Assembly (NCBI GenBank): GCA_900771065.1 | Contig: CAAGMP010000041.1 | Span: 1-17,008, forward strand | Reading direction: 5' to 3' | DNA: 17,008 nt | From: an uncultured Acinetobacter sp. | GTDB lineage: Bacteria; Pseudomonadota; Gammaproteobacteria; Pseudomonadales; Moraxellaceae | In this document: in pieces, positions 1 through 7,796 of the stretch | How the letters are laid out: each line of letters opens with the position of its first letter | How positions within the stretch are numbered: the stretch's first letter is position 1 | The notes under the pieces: generated by a model | What the model was told of the DNA's origin: nothing | The model's database searches: none | What the model saw: the letters and a program-made list of their open reading frames with translations, nothing else | Translations under genes and position numbers: made by a program

Positions 1-1382
1 GCTTTAAGTGGAACACCTGCATCCATAAGTGATAATGAAGCACCACATACAGAAGCCATAGAAGATGAACCATTAGATTCAGTAATATCAGATACAATAC
101 GAATCACGTACGGGAAGCGATCAGCAGGTGGAAGAACCGCTTGAACACCACGACGCGCCAAACGACCATGACCAATTTCACGACGCTTAGGACCAGATTC
201 ACGACCCGTTTCACCTACAGAGTATGCAGGGAAGTTGTAATGAAGCATGAAGTTATCAGTTTTCGTACCCGCTAATGTATCAACCATTAACGCATCACGT
301 GTGTTACCTAAAGTTGTTGTAACTAATGCTTGAGTTTCACCACGTGTAAATAAGGCAGAACCGTGCGCACGATCTAATACACCAACTTGAATATCTAAAG
401 CACGAACTGTTTTAGTATCACGACCATCAATACGCGGCTTGCCAGATAAAATATTGTCACGAACAGTACGATATTTTAAATCTTCAAATAATTCATTCAC
501 TTCATCTGCAATGCCTGCTTCGTCATTTTCAGGAACGAATTGAGCCAATGCTTCAGCATGTAAAGCATCTAATGCTGCATAACGATCTTGCTTTACTGCA
601 ATGGTATAAGCTTCAGAAATTTTCGCTTCAAATGCTTCTTTCAATTTTGCTTGAAGATCTACATTTTTAGCAGGAGCAACCCAGTCAGATTCTGTAGCGC
701 CAGCAGCAGCTGCAAATTCTTTAATCGCTTGAATTGCAATTTGCATTTCATCATGACCAAAAAGAACCGCACCTAACATTTGATCTTCTGAAAGTTCTTT
801 CGCTTCAGATTCAACCATAAGTACAGCTGATTCTGTACCTGCAACAACTAAGTCAAGGTCAGACTGCGCCATTTGTTCGAAATTTGGGTTAAGAACGTAT
901 TCGCCATTAATTAAACCAACACGTGCTGCACCAATTGGACCACGGAAAGGCGTGCCTGCAATAGCAAGTGCAGCAGAAGTACCTAACATCGCAGCGATGT
1001 CCGCTTCCATGGTTTTATCAGAAGATACAACCGTTGCTGTTACTTGAATTTCGTTGTAATAACCTTCTGGGAACAATGGACGAATTGGGCGGTCAATTAA
1101 ACGTGAAATTAAAGTTTCTGCTTCAGATGCACGACCTTCGCGCTTACCATAACCACCTGGAATACGACCCGCAGCATATTGTTTTTCTTGATAATTTACA
1201 GTCAATGGGAAGAAATCTTGACCTGCTTTAGCGGTCGGTTGTGCAACCACAGCCACCAAAACACTCACACCACCCATTGTAATTAAAACAGTTTTTGCTT
1301 GACGTGCAATGCGACCTGTTTCTAAAACGACATTATATTGACCATATTGAAATTCTTTACGAACGATATTAAACATCGACAT
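1..1382 (-). CDS. pnp: Polyribonucleotide nucleotidyltransferase (PNPase), 5' part only
   Basis: PNPase is a trimeric 3'-to-5' exoribonuclease that uses phosphate to degrade mRNA and is a usual partner of RNase E in the degradosome. About 460 codons are present, starting MSMFNIVRKEF and ending ...MDAGVPLKA at the left edge; family members have about 700 residues. The first RNase PH domain, the helical linker and much of the second RNase PH domain (FTRGETQALVTTTLG, GRESGPKRREIGHGRLARR, PYVIRIVSDITESNGSSSM) are visible. The catalytic Asp pair of the second domain and the KH and S1 RNA-binding domains lie outside the window. The ATG at 1382 is preferred because a GAAG/AGGA-rich purine tract lies just upstream; the in-frame ATG at 1376 is an alternative. 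It lies downstream of rpsO on the same strand, the classic rpsO-pnp order, with a large leader hairpin between them. The identification is firm. Confidence 0.97.
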   Translation of the reverse strand, partial: MSMFNIVRKEFQYGQYNVVLETGRIARQAKTVLITMGGVSVLVAVVAQPTAKAGQDFFPLTVNYQEKQYAAGRIPGGYGKREGRASEAETLISRLIDRPIRPLFPEGYYNEIQVTATVVSSDKTMEADIAAMLGTSAALAIAGTPFRGPIGAARVGLINGEYVLNPNFEQMAQSDLDLVVAGTESAVLMVESEAKELSEDQMLGAVLFGHDEMQIAIQAIKEFAAAAGATESDWVAPAKNVDLQAKLKEAFEAKISEAYTIAVKQDRYAALDALHAEALAQFVPENDEAGIADEVNELFEDLKYRTVRDNILSGKPRIDGRDTKTVRALDIQVGVLDRAHGSALFTRGETQALVTTTLGNTRDALMVDTLAGTKTDNFMLHYNFPAYSVGETGRESGPKRREIGHGRLARRGVQAVLPPADRFPYVIRIVSDITESNGSSSMASVCGASLSLMDAGVPLK

Positions 1383-1404
1383 ATATTCTTCTTTCCTAAT
1401 TTTT

Positions 1405-1472
1405 CTAGTGGAGACCCCTAAGCTTTAGCATCTATTATTCAAATGATAAAGCTTAGAAGCCGACCTCACTAG
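1405..1472 (-). promoter_or_regulatory. Long leader stem-loop upstream of pnp
   Basis: Two nested inverted repeats form one long hairpin in the pnp leader, ending 22 bases before the start codon. The outer arms are CTAGTG (1405-1410) and CACTAG (1467-1472). The inner arms are CTAAGCTTTA (1418-1427) and TAAAGCTTAG (1447-1456), a perfect 10-bp match, possibly continued by CAT/ATG after one mismatch. In E. coli a long pnp leader stem is cut by RNase III and then processed by PNPase itself, giving autoregulation. The same role here is inferred from position and shape. The DNA inverted repeat is certain; the function is not. Confidence 0.6.
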
Positions 1473-1480
1473 CATGATTT

Positions 1481-1513
1481 TAAACACAAAGAAGGAGCGA
1501 ATCATCGCCCCTT
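1481..1513 (-). terminator. Rho-independent terminator after rpsO
   Basis: On the minus strand the arm AAGGGGCGA (1513-1505) pairs with TCGCTCCTT (1500-1492) around a TGAT loop, giving nine pairs including one G-U. A U-rich tail CTTTGTGTTT follows. The G-U pair becomes an A-C mismatch in the plus-strand RNA, which supports the minus orientation. It lies about 100 bases after the rpsO stop. Partial readthrough into pnp would be expected, as in E. coli where rpsO and pnp are partly cotranscribed. Confidence 0.6.
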
Positions 1514-1517
1514 TCCC

Positions 1518-1550
1518 AAATCTAGCTTAAAACACTAGATTTATTTTTTC
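1518..1550. other. AT-rich hairpin in the rpsO-pnp spacer
   Basis: AAATCTAG (1518-1525) and CTAGATTT (1535-1542) form a perfect 8-bp stem with a 9-base loop. Read on the plus strand it is followed by ATTTTTTC, so it looks like a weak terminator for antisense transcription. Read on the minus strand it sits between the rpsO stop and the GC-richer rpsO terminator and could protect the rpsO mRNA 3' end or mark a processing site. No plus-strand gene lies upstream, so the role is unclear. Confidence 0.4.
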
Positions 1551-1606
1551 TATTTTCAGCAAGATGACTTTGAGCATACTTTGTCCGAAAATACAGTTTA
1601 ATCGAA

Positions 1607-1876
1607 TTAACGACGTAAACCTAAAGCACCGATCAATGCAACATAACGACCGTGATCTTTACCATTTAAATAGTCAAGCAATTTACGACGTTGGTTAACC
1701 ATACGGATCAAACCGCGACGGCTATGGTGGTCATGTTTGTGCGCTTTGAAGTGACCTTGTAATTCATTGATTTGAGCAGTTAAAAGTGCTACTTGAACTT
1801 CTGGTGAACCTGTGTCATTTTCAGCACGAGCAAATTTAGCAATGATCTCTGCACGATCTGCGTTTGTTAAAGCCAT
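1607..1876 (-). CDS. rpsO: 30S ribosomal protein S15
   Basis: S15 is a primary 16S rRNA-binding protein that helps assemble the platform of the small subunit. The 89-residue length is exact for the bacterial family, and hallmark stretches are present: TGSPEVQVALLTAQI (about 22-36), HKHDHHSRRGLIRMVNQRRKLLDYL (about 46-70) and the C-terminal LGLRR. The ATG is preceded by GGAG (1887-1884) at a 7-base spacing. It has its own promoter and terminator and lies upstream of pnp in the usual order. In E. coli S15 represses its own translation by binding its leader; no leader motif could be identified confidently here. Confidence 0.98.
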   Translation of the reverse strand: MALTNADRAEIIAKFARAENDTGSPEVQVALLTAQINELQGHFKAHKHDHHSRRGLIRMVNQRRKLLDYLNGKDHGRYVALIGALGLRR

Positions 1877-1917
1877 TCGATTTCTCCGAGATGCTTAAAA
1901 AAAGTGGATGATTCTGA

Positions 1918-1938
1918 ATCAATTAAAATTTAATTGAT
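1918..1938 (-). promoter_or_regulatory. Hairpin in the rpsO leader
   Basis: ATCAATTAA (1918-1926) and TTAATTGAT (1930-1938) form a perfect 9-bp inverted repeat with a 3-base loop. It lies inside the roughly 80-base rpsO leader predicted from the promoter. A neighbouring short palindrome GATTC-T-GAATC (1910-1920) overlaps its promoter-distal arm and could pair alternatively. This could take part in S15 autoregulation, but that is inference; the stem is A/T-only apart from one G-C pair. Confidence 0.35.
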
Positions 1939-1966
1939 CTGCCGTGCATCACTACAGCAACTTTCT

Positions 1967-1995
1967 ATTTTAAGTGAATTTGTGCAAAATTGCAA
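1967..1995 (-). promoter_or_regulatory. Sigma70-type promoter of rpsO
   Basis: On the minus strand TTGCAA (1995-1990) and TAAAAT (1972-1967) are separated by exactly 17 bases and closely match the -35 and -10 consensus. Transcription would begin near 1960, giving a leader of about 80 bases before the rpsO start codon. It is the best promoter match in this gap and correctly placed for a strongly expressed ribosomal gene. Confidence 0.7.
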
Positions 1996-2058
1996 AATTA
2001 GAACATGAAAAAGCAGACGAATTCGACACACTTTAACAAAAAGCTTAAACAAAAATAA

Positions 2059-2092
2059 AAACCTTGTAGTCTCTCCCAAAACTACAAGGTTT
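2059..2092 (-). terminator. Strong terminator at the end of the recCBD transcript
   Basis: AAACCTTGTAGT and ACTACAAGGTTT form a perfect 12-bp stem with a 10-base loop. On the minus strand it is followed by TTATTTTTGTTT, a typical U-rich tail; on the plus strand it is followed by AGCGGCTG, so the minus orientation is clear. It lies about 200 bases after the recD stop and just upstream of the rpsO promoter, so it would insulate rpsO from recCBD transcription. Confidence 0.75.
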
Positions 2093-2295
2093 AGCGGCTG
2101 TAATCCTCATTTTTTCCTACAGTCCATGCAGGTTCGCTGTCAAGTTGTTATTATTTTAGCGATTATTTCCAGTCATCCTAACTAGATATTTATGTGTACT
2201 ATCATGACGAAATTTAATCGTGTTGCCTATACGTAAATATCCTTAATTAATGTAAGAGATTGCTTACAATTATTAAATAAAATTTAAGAATATTT
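2093..2295 (-). other. Gene-free stretch between recD and its terminator, possibly structured RNA
   Basis: No convincing gene is seen here. On the minus strand there is a TGTAAG/CTTACA hairpin (2268-2251), a TAAAAT -10-like box (2158-2153) with a weak -35, and TTGACA at 2143-2138 without a good -10. A short hairpin CCTGCA-TGGAC-TGTAGG (2132-2116) can alternatively give way to CTGTA/TACAG pairing (2122-2118 with 2102-2098). A transcript starting near 2148 and ending at the terminator would be about 90 to 100 bases, a typical small RNA size. It may equally be just the recD 3' untranslated region. Confidence 0.3.
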
Positions 2296-4089
2296 TTACT
2301 TTATATTCATTTGATTAATTTTACTTACTAAACCACTTTTTCGTGTCGTTTTAACCGTCAAAGCTTGTAAAAAAGTCTGCGCATCAACCAACAAACTCAC
2401 CACAGATTTAGCCCGCGTTACCGCCGTGTAAATAAGTTCTTTACTTAACAAATTTTCTGCGGCTGAATCTAAAACAACAGCCGTATGCGTAAACTCTGAA
2501 CCTTGTGATTTATGGATCGTCAAAGCATATGCTGTTTCCACATTTTTAGGTAAACGTGTTGCAATCACCCATTTTTCTAAACTTGGAAAATACACCTCAA
2601 AAGGTGAATTTTCATTAAAATTTCGTTTTAAACAAATGCCAATATCACCATTTGACAAACCAAGTTGATAATCATTATAAGTCATCATGACAGGACGACC
2701 GATATACCAATCACCTGATTTAACAAGGTTTAATTCAGCTAAAAGACGTTTTTCAATCTGCATATTTAAAGTAAATAAACCAAATTCACCGTGTTTAACC
2801 GCCGTTAGAATACGGTAATGATCAAATATTTTTACAATTTGCTTTAAATAATTTTCAATCTCTTCACTTTGCAAATATACTTTTAAAATTTCAACATAAT
2901 CTAAAAAACCATCCATCAGGATATTATAGTATTTTTCTCGTTTTATTTGATCTTTTTGCAAATATTCTATTTGCACCACATCTGACATCTCTTCAGCTAA
3001 TTTAATTTTTCTTAAATTTGTAACCTGCGTAACTTGTTCTTGAAACTGCACCAATGTTTGTGGTTCATTTTTTAAATCAGGCTGTTGAATAAATTTCGCC
3101 AACTTACCAATTAATGCACCTTCTTTAAAACGTCGACTTGTAACTAATTGAATTTTATTATGATCTAAAATTGATGTCGCTTGCAAATCTGCCAAAACAT
3201 TACCTACATTCACTGAGGCAAGTTGTTGTGCATCACCCAATAAAATTAAACGAGTTTGTTCATCAACAGCAGAAAAAAGCATATTTGCCAAACTTAAATC
3301 TAACATTGACGCTTCATCAACCACAACAACATCATAAGGTAACGGTTGATTTTTATTGTATTTTGCTTGAGTTGAATATTGCCCCAAACCAAGCAAACGA
3401 TGCAAAGTAATAGGCGTTAATTGTTTTAATTTTTCAATTTCTTGTATAGACAATTTTTGCTGTAAATTTTCATCTGTAAAAGAGTTCTGCAACGCATCTT
3501 TCATACGCTGCGCTGCTTTTCCTGTTGGTGCAGCCATCGCCACACGAATATTTGGCATCGCTTTTTGTAACACAGCAATAATTCGCGCCAAAGTATAAGT
3601 TTTTCCTGTTCCCGGTCCACCTGTAATAATTGTTAAACCATTTTTTGCAACCTGCTCTAACGCCTGTTTTTGATGTTCATCTTGTAACAAATTCAGTCTA
3701 TAAATATCATCAATTGGTTGAATTTTATTATTCATGACACGAATAATTTGTTCTGCCAATGACTGTTCTAATTGCCAATAGCGATATAAATACAAATATT
3801 TTTCATTATAAATAAAGGGTGCAACCTGTGATTTTTTAATTTCTTTTTCATTTAAAAATAAGTCACTTAATTCATGAATTTGTATCTCTTTTTTTTCAAT
3901 ACAACTATTTCCTTGCTCAGATGCAGCTAAAATTTCTTCAATCATCTTCAAGCTATATGAGTTATTTTGTGAAAAAGAAAATGGAGGCTGTAATAAAAAA
4001 TTTGCCCAAATTTGAACCCATTGTGATGCTTCTTCAAGCAAAAATTGATTTTGTTTTTTTTCCACACCATTATCCTCAAATTCATTCAC
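2296..4089 (-). CDS. recD: Exodeoxyribonuclease V alpha subunit, RecD helicase
   Basis: RecD is the 5'-to-3' superfamily 1B motor of RecBCD, which unwinds and resects DNA double-strand ends for recombination and degrades foreign linear DNA. It has 597 residues from the first possible start; E. coli RecD has 608. Visible motifs in order are Walker A GGPGTGKT (157-164), APTGKAAQRM (188-197), Walker B VVDEAS (256-261), GDAQQL (285-290), HKSQGSEF (526-533) and YTAVTRAK (554-561), so the motor looks intact. The ends differ from E. coli and are lysine/asparagine rich. The first start is a GTG at 4089, 11 bases after recB, with a poor ribosome site. A second in-frame GTG at 4065 has GAGGA 7 bases upstream and may be the true start (589 residues). 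It is the last gene of recC-recB-recD. Confidence 0.95.
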   Translation of the reverse strand: MNEFEDNGVEKKQNQFLLEEASQWVQIWANFLLQPPFSFSQNNSYSLKMIEEILAASEQGNSCIEKKEIQIHELSDLFLNEKEIKKSQVAPFIYNEKYLYLYRYWQLEQSLAEQIIRVMNNKIQPIDDIYRLNLLQDEHQKQALEQVAKNGLTIITGGPGTGKTYTLARIIAVLQKAMPNIRVAMAAPTGKAAQRMKDALQNSFTDENLQQKLSIQEIEKLKQLTPITLHRLLGLGQYSTQAKYNKNQPLPYDVVVVDEASMLDLSLANMLFSAVDEQTRLILLGDAQQLASVNVGNVLADLQATSILDHNKIQLVTSRRFKEGALIGKLAKFIQQPDLKNEPQTLVQFQEQVTQVTNLRKIKLAEEMSDVVQIEYLQKDQIKREKYYNILMDGFLDYVEILKVYLQSEEIENYLKQIVKIFDHYRILTAVKHGEFGLFTLNMQIEKRLLAELNLVKSGDWYIGRPVMMTYNDYQLGLSNGDIGICLKRNFNENSPFEVYFPSLEKWVIATRLPKNVETAYALTIHKSQGSEFTHTAVVLDSAAENLLSKELIYTAVTRAKSVVSLLVDAQTFLQALTVKTTRKSGLVSKINQMNIK

Positions 4090-4100
4090 AAGCTAACTAT

Positions 4101-7100
4101 TTAATCTAGATTATTTTTATAACTATCTGAACCAAGTAAGGCGTCTAAACGTAAGATAAATTCATCTTCTGGTTTCCAAAAATAGGCACCTTGTTTCGGC
4201 TGACCATTCATACCACGCAAATACAAATAAGTTGCGCCACCCAAATGCTGCTCAATGGCATAAGATTTTAAATTGGTTTTCAAATAACGATGCAATGCAA
4301 CTAAATACAAAGCTGCTTGTAACCAATAGCTTGATTTAGACATATTACTTTTAATCTGTTCAATTGAATAATCACTTTGTTTTTCACCTAAAAAATTACT
4401 TTTATAATCTGCAATCTGATATTTTTTACCATCGAAAAACACCAAGTCGATAGAGCCTGTTAAATAACGTGCTGAATTTGCTGAATTTAAAGTTAAAATT
4501 TCATAATCATATTCTAAAAATAAATCATGAATACGTTGTGTTATAAAAGCCTGTTTTGCTAGTGCTAAATAAAATGGAAATTCAGATAAACGATCTTTTT
4601 CACCTAATTTTTTTAATGAAAAATCCTCATAAAGAGTTGTTGTTAATACATCTTTCAACCAAGTGCCAACCAAATTAATTAAATCTAATTCATTTGGATG
4701 ATCAAAATGATAACTATACTTTTCCCATAAAATTTTCCATAGTTCAGCATATTCATTTTTGAAGCGACGATGTATTTCAACATGCCACTCATGCGGCTGA
4801 TCAAACTGAATTTTTTCAAATACTTGGTGTAAGAAATTCCCTGCTTGTGTCCCTTTTGGAAAATTTAAGCGAATCCAATCAATAGCTTGTTCTGACTGAA
4901 TTTGATTTTCAGCGACATATTGTATTGATATTTCATCTTCAGCTGAATCAATTTGTTGTGGATTTGTGACCAATAAATCTTTTTTCCAAATACTTGTTTG
5001 ATGCTGTGATAAGGCACTAAAGCTGGTTTGTGTTTGAGCATAAAAACGTTTTTTCGGATAATTTTGAACAACCAAATCTGTCATCTGTTTTGATTTAGAT
5101 TGATAGAAATAAGATGGTATTTCTGTCAACAAACCTTCATCAATACTGGAAAAGTGATTAAATATTTCGGTTGAATTATTACGCCAAAAAGCCAAACCAG
5201 TTGTCGAGTTAGGTTTATTTAACATCACATAAACACGATGACTCGCACGTGTTAAGGCGACATACCATAAACGATGATTTTCGGCTAATGCTCGTTGTAA
5301 ATTATTCGCTTTTTGATTCTCAGATAAATTTTGTTGTGCTAATGAAATAATACGTTCTTTTTCCTCTTTTCCTGTTTGATGATGAATATAATTTTTAGTA
5401 TCAAAATTCAAGTGATTATTCACCTTAATATCTGCATCCGCATCCATTAAAAAAACAATCTTAAATTCCAAGCCTTTAGCACGGTGAATAGTCATTAATT
5501 GCACACCTTCATCTTGTGACAATTTACGTTCTAACTCCCACTCACGCTCAGTTTTATTTTTAAGTTGTTTTAAGTACCATTGATAAAGATGCTGAACTCC
5601 TTGATAGTGTTCACTATATTGAGTCAAAATTTCAGACAAATGACGTAAATTGACAATAAAACGGTCATTGTCACGACTTTTTTGGGCAACTAAATTTGAC
5701 CAAATTTGAAAACGATTAAATAAACTTTGCCAAGCAGTTAAAAAACCTTGATTTACCCAAATTTCACGAATTTGATCAAAATCATAAATAAACTCACTCA
5801 AGCCTTGAGGTTGATTCTGCAATTCAAATAATTGACTCAAATTAAAATTGAATAATCGTGTTAAAAGTGCTCTTTTTATTTTCCCTTCATCATAAGGATC
5901 TAAAACTGCTGTTAAAACTGCTGCAATATCTTGGGCAATCACACTATCAAATACGCTGCGTTTTGCTGAACGATTAACTAAAATTCCTAAACTTTCTAAT
6001 TCATACTGTATTTTGTCTAAATTGACATTATCGGCAGCCAAAACAGCAATGTCATTTACTGTAATTTTATTCTTTTTTTCTAAGTCTAAATATAATTTTC
6101 CAGCAACGCTTTGAGTCAGCAATTGATGAATTTTACGAGCAATTTGCTGACTTTCATTATTTTCTTTGTCAATTGAAATCCAACGCAATGGAAAAGGATT
6201 AATTATTGTAACATCCTGAATTTCTTCAACTAAAGCAATATGCTCTCGGTTTGATGTCACTGGAAAATAATAAATTTCATCACCAAAATTTGGATTACGC
6301 TGAAACAATGCATCAACAACTTCGACCAATTCTTTAACCGAACGATGATTGAATCGTAACGTATATTGACAACCTTTTTTATGCAAAACATCTGTTTTTG
6401 CTTTATTAAATGTCAACATATCACCACCGCGAAAGCCATAAATGGCTTGCTTCGGATCACCAACCATAATCATACAACCTTGCATATAATTATGTTGATT
6501 ACGCCAAATACTGGCTAACATATCTTCTTGATCTTGGTTAGTATCTTGAAATTCATCGACTAAAATTAATGGATATTTCTCATGAATATGCTGAGCAAAT
6601 TGTTTTCCCTGAATGCCTTTTAAAGCTTCTGCCAGTTTTTGAATTTGTTGAGAAAAGGTAGTTTCTTGTTTTTGTGCCAATAATTCAGGTAAATGCTTTT
6701 TAACATAATCAAATAAATAAAATTTTAAATAATCTTCTAATTGATCAAGATATTGATTTAATTCATCTATTAGAGCAAATAATGTCGTTAATGCTTGAAT
6801 AATTTCATGTTGATAAAATCCATTTTTAATCTCGTCATTACATTTGTTAAATACTTTTTTTTCAATCGAAATTTTTTTTAAATCACCTAAAATAGACTCA
6901 AAAGGTGATTTCTTAGCTAAAGTAAAAATGGGATCTTGCTTTAAAGCAGTAATAAAATCAGGTAATAATTTCAATAAAATATGTTCAATTTTTAAATGTA
7001 ATTTTCCTCTTTGTGTCACTAAAGCATAGTACGCACCCGTTTGTAAAAAATAATTTTCTAAATCAGCGAGTTTTGACAAGTCTAAATTGGTCAAATGATG

Positions 7101-7793
7101 TATTGCTTTTTCCAACTTTGCAAAATCATAAGTCGGCTTTTTTACAGGCTCAAAATAAACAGAACTAAAATTCAAACCCGTTTCAACCAAAGTTAAATAA
7201 TGCTGAATATCTTTAATTTTTTTTGCACTAATCAAGTAATTTATTAAAATTTCAGGCTGTAGTTGTATCCAATTTCTTAATCCATCATGTAGCAATTGTT
7301 TAGTATAATTTTTCGTGTTTTCACTAATTTGTGGCATATCTATTGTCCCACTTTCAAATGAAAATTCACGCAATATTTTTTGACTAAAACTATCTAAAGT
7401 ACCTACAAATAATTGGTCAAATTGATCTCGAACCAACTTTAAACGAGCTAAAGCATAATCTACTTTATCGGCATAATCGGTTAAAATTTTATGTAATAAC
7501 GGGTCTGTTTGTACTTGAATATATTGTTGTATTTCTAGTTGAGTCAGTTGCTGACAACGCTCAAACAACTCTAAAGCCTCAAGCACACGAAGACGAATAC
7601 GACTTTTCAATTCAGCTGCAGCCGCACGGGTAAATGTTGTCGCAATCACTTGATTTGGTAAATATTTTTCTAAAAAAATTCTCACCATCAAGCTCGACAA
7701 AGTATACGTTTTCCCTGTTCCTGCTGAAGCTTCTATCCAATGTAAACCTTCAAACTTCATTGTAGAAATAGGTTGATCATTCACGTTCAACAT
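4101..7793 (-). CDS. recB: Exodeoxyribonuclease V beta subunit, RecB helicase-nuclease
   Basis: RecB is the 3'-to-5' superfamily 1A motor and the only nuclease of RecBCD; it also loads RecA in E. coli. Numbering below counts from a GTG at 7796. Motifs are Walker A ASAGTGKT (23-30), TFTRAAAAELKSRI (54-67), VDEFQDTN (413-420), GDPKQAIYGFRGGD (446-459), TIHRAKGLEFK (about 768-778) and WYVALTRA (about 842-850). The C-terminal nuclease motif is GSIDLVFF...DYKSN with D1117, D1130 and K1132, the same spacing as E. coli D1067, D1080 and K1082, so the nuclease should be active. It has about 1230 residues against 1180 in E. coli. GTG at 7796 abuts the recC stop, but the following ATG at 7793 has GAGGA at a 7-base spacing and is chosen here. 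Several A8 runs occur in the gene. Translational coupling with recC is likely. Confidence 0.97.
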   Translation of the reverse strand: MLNVNDQPISTMKFEGLHWIEASAGTGKTYTLSSLMVRIFLEKYLPNQVIATTFTRAAAAELKSRIRLRVLEALELFERCQQLTQLEIQQYIQVQTDPLLHKILTDYADKVDYALARLKLVRDQFDQLFVGTLDSFSQKILREFSFESGTIDMPQISENTKNYTKQLLHDGLRNWIQLQPEILINYLISAKKIKDIQHYLTLVETGLNFSSVYFEPVKKPTYDFAKLEKAIHHLTNLDLSKLADLENYFLQTGAYYALVTQRGKLHLKIEHILLKLLPDFITALKQDPIFTLAKKSPFESILGDLKKISIEKKVFNKCNDEIKNGFYQHEIIQALTTLFALIDELNQYLDQLEDYLKFYLFDYVKKHLPELLAQKQETTFSQQIQKLAEALKGIQGKQFAQHIHEKYPLILVDEFQDTNQDQEDMLASIWRNQHNYMQGCMIMVGDPKQAIYGFRGGDMLTFNKAKTDVLHKKGCQYTLRFNHRSVKELVEVVDALFQRNPNFGDEIYYFPVTSNREHIALVEEIQDVTIINPFPLRWISIDKENNESQQIARKIHQLLTQSVAGKLYLDLEKKNKITVNDIAVLAADNVNLDKIQYELESLGILVNRSAKRSVFDSVIAQDIAAVLTAVLDPYDEGKIKRALLTRLFNFNLSQLFELQNQPQGLSEFIYDFDQIREIWVNQGFLTAWQSLFNRFQIWSNLVAQKSRDNDRFIVNLRHLSEILTQYSEHYQGVQHLYQWYLKQLKNKTEREWELERKLSQDEGVQLMTIHRAKGLEFKIVFLMDADADIKVNNHLNFDTKNYIHHQTGKEEKERIISLAQQNLSENQKANNLQRALAENHRLWYVALTRASHRVYVMLNKPNSTTGLAFWRNNSTEIFNHFSSIDEGLLTEIPSYFYQSKSKQMTDLVVQNYPKKRFYAQTQTSFSALSQHQTSIWKKDLLVTNPQQIDSAEDEISIQYVAENQIQSEQAIDWIRLNFPKGTQAGNFLHQVFEKIQFDQPHEWHVEIHRRFKNEYAELWKILWEKYSYHFDHPNELDLINLVGTWLKDVLTTTLYEDFSLKKLGEKDRLSEFPFYLALAKQAFITQRIHDLFLEYDYEILTLNSANSARYLTGSIDLVFFDGKKYQIADYKSNFLGEKQSDYSIEQIKSNMSKSSYWLQAALYLVALHRYLKTNLKSYAIEQHLGGATYLYLRGMNGQPKQGAYFWKPEDEFILRLDALLGSDSYKNNLD

Positions 7794-7796
7794 CAC

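Noticed and set aside
588..1231. Plus-strand open frames across the pnp region
   Set aside because: Antisense shadows of the highly conserved pnp frame; no recognisable protein features.
1518..1542. The AAATCTAG/CTAGATTT hairpin as the main rpsO terminator
   Set aside because: On the minus strand it is followed by GGGAAAGG, not a U tract; the GC-richer hairpin just downstream fits better.
2114..2143. TTGACA (2143-2138) as the -35 of a small RNA promoter
   Set aside because: No acceptable -10 at 16 to 18 bases; the nearest, TAGGAA, matches poorly. The TAAAAT box further upstream is a slightly better candidate but still weak.
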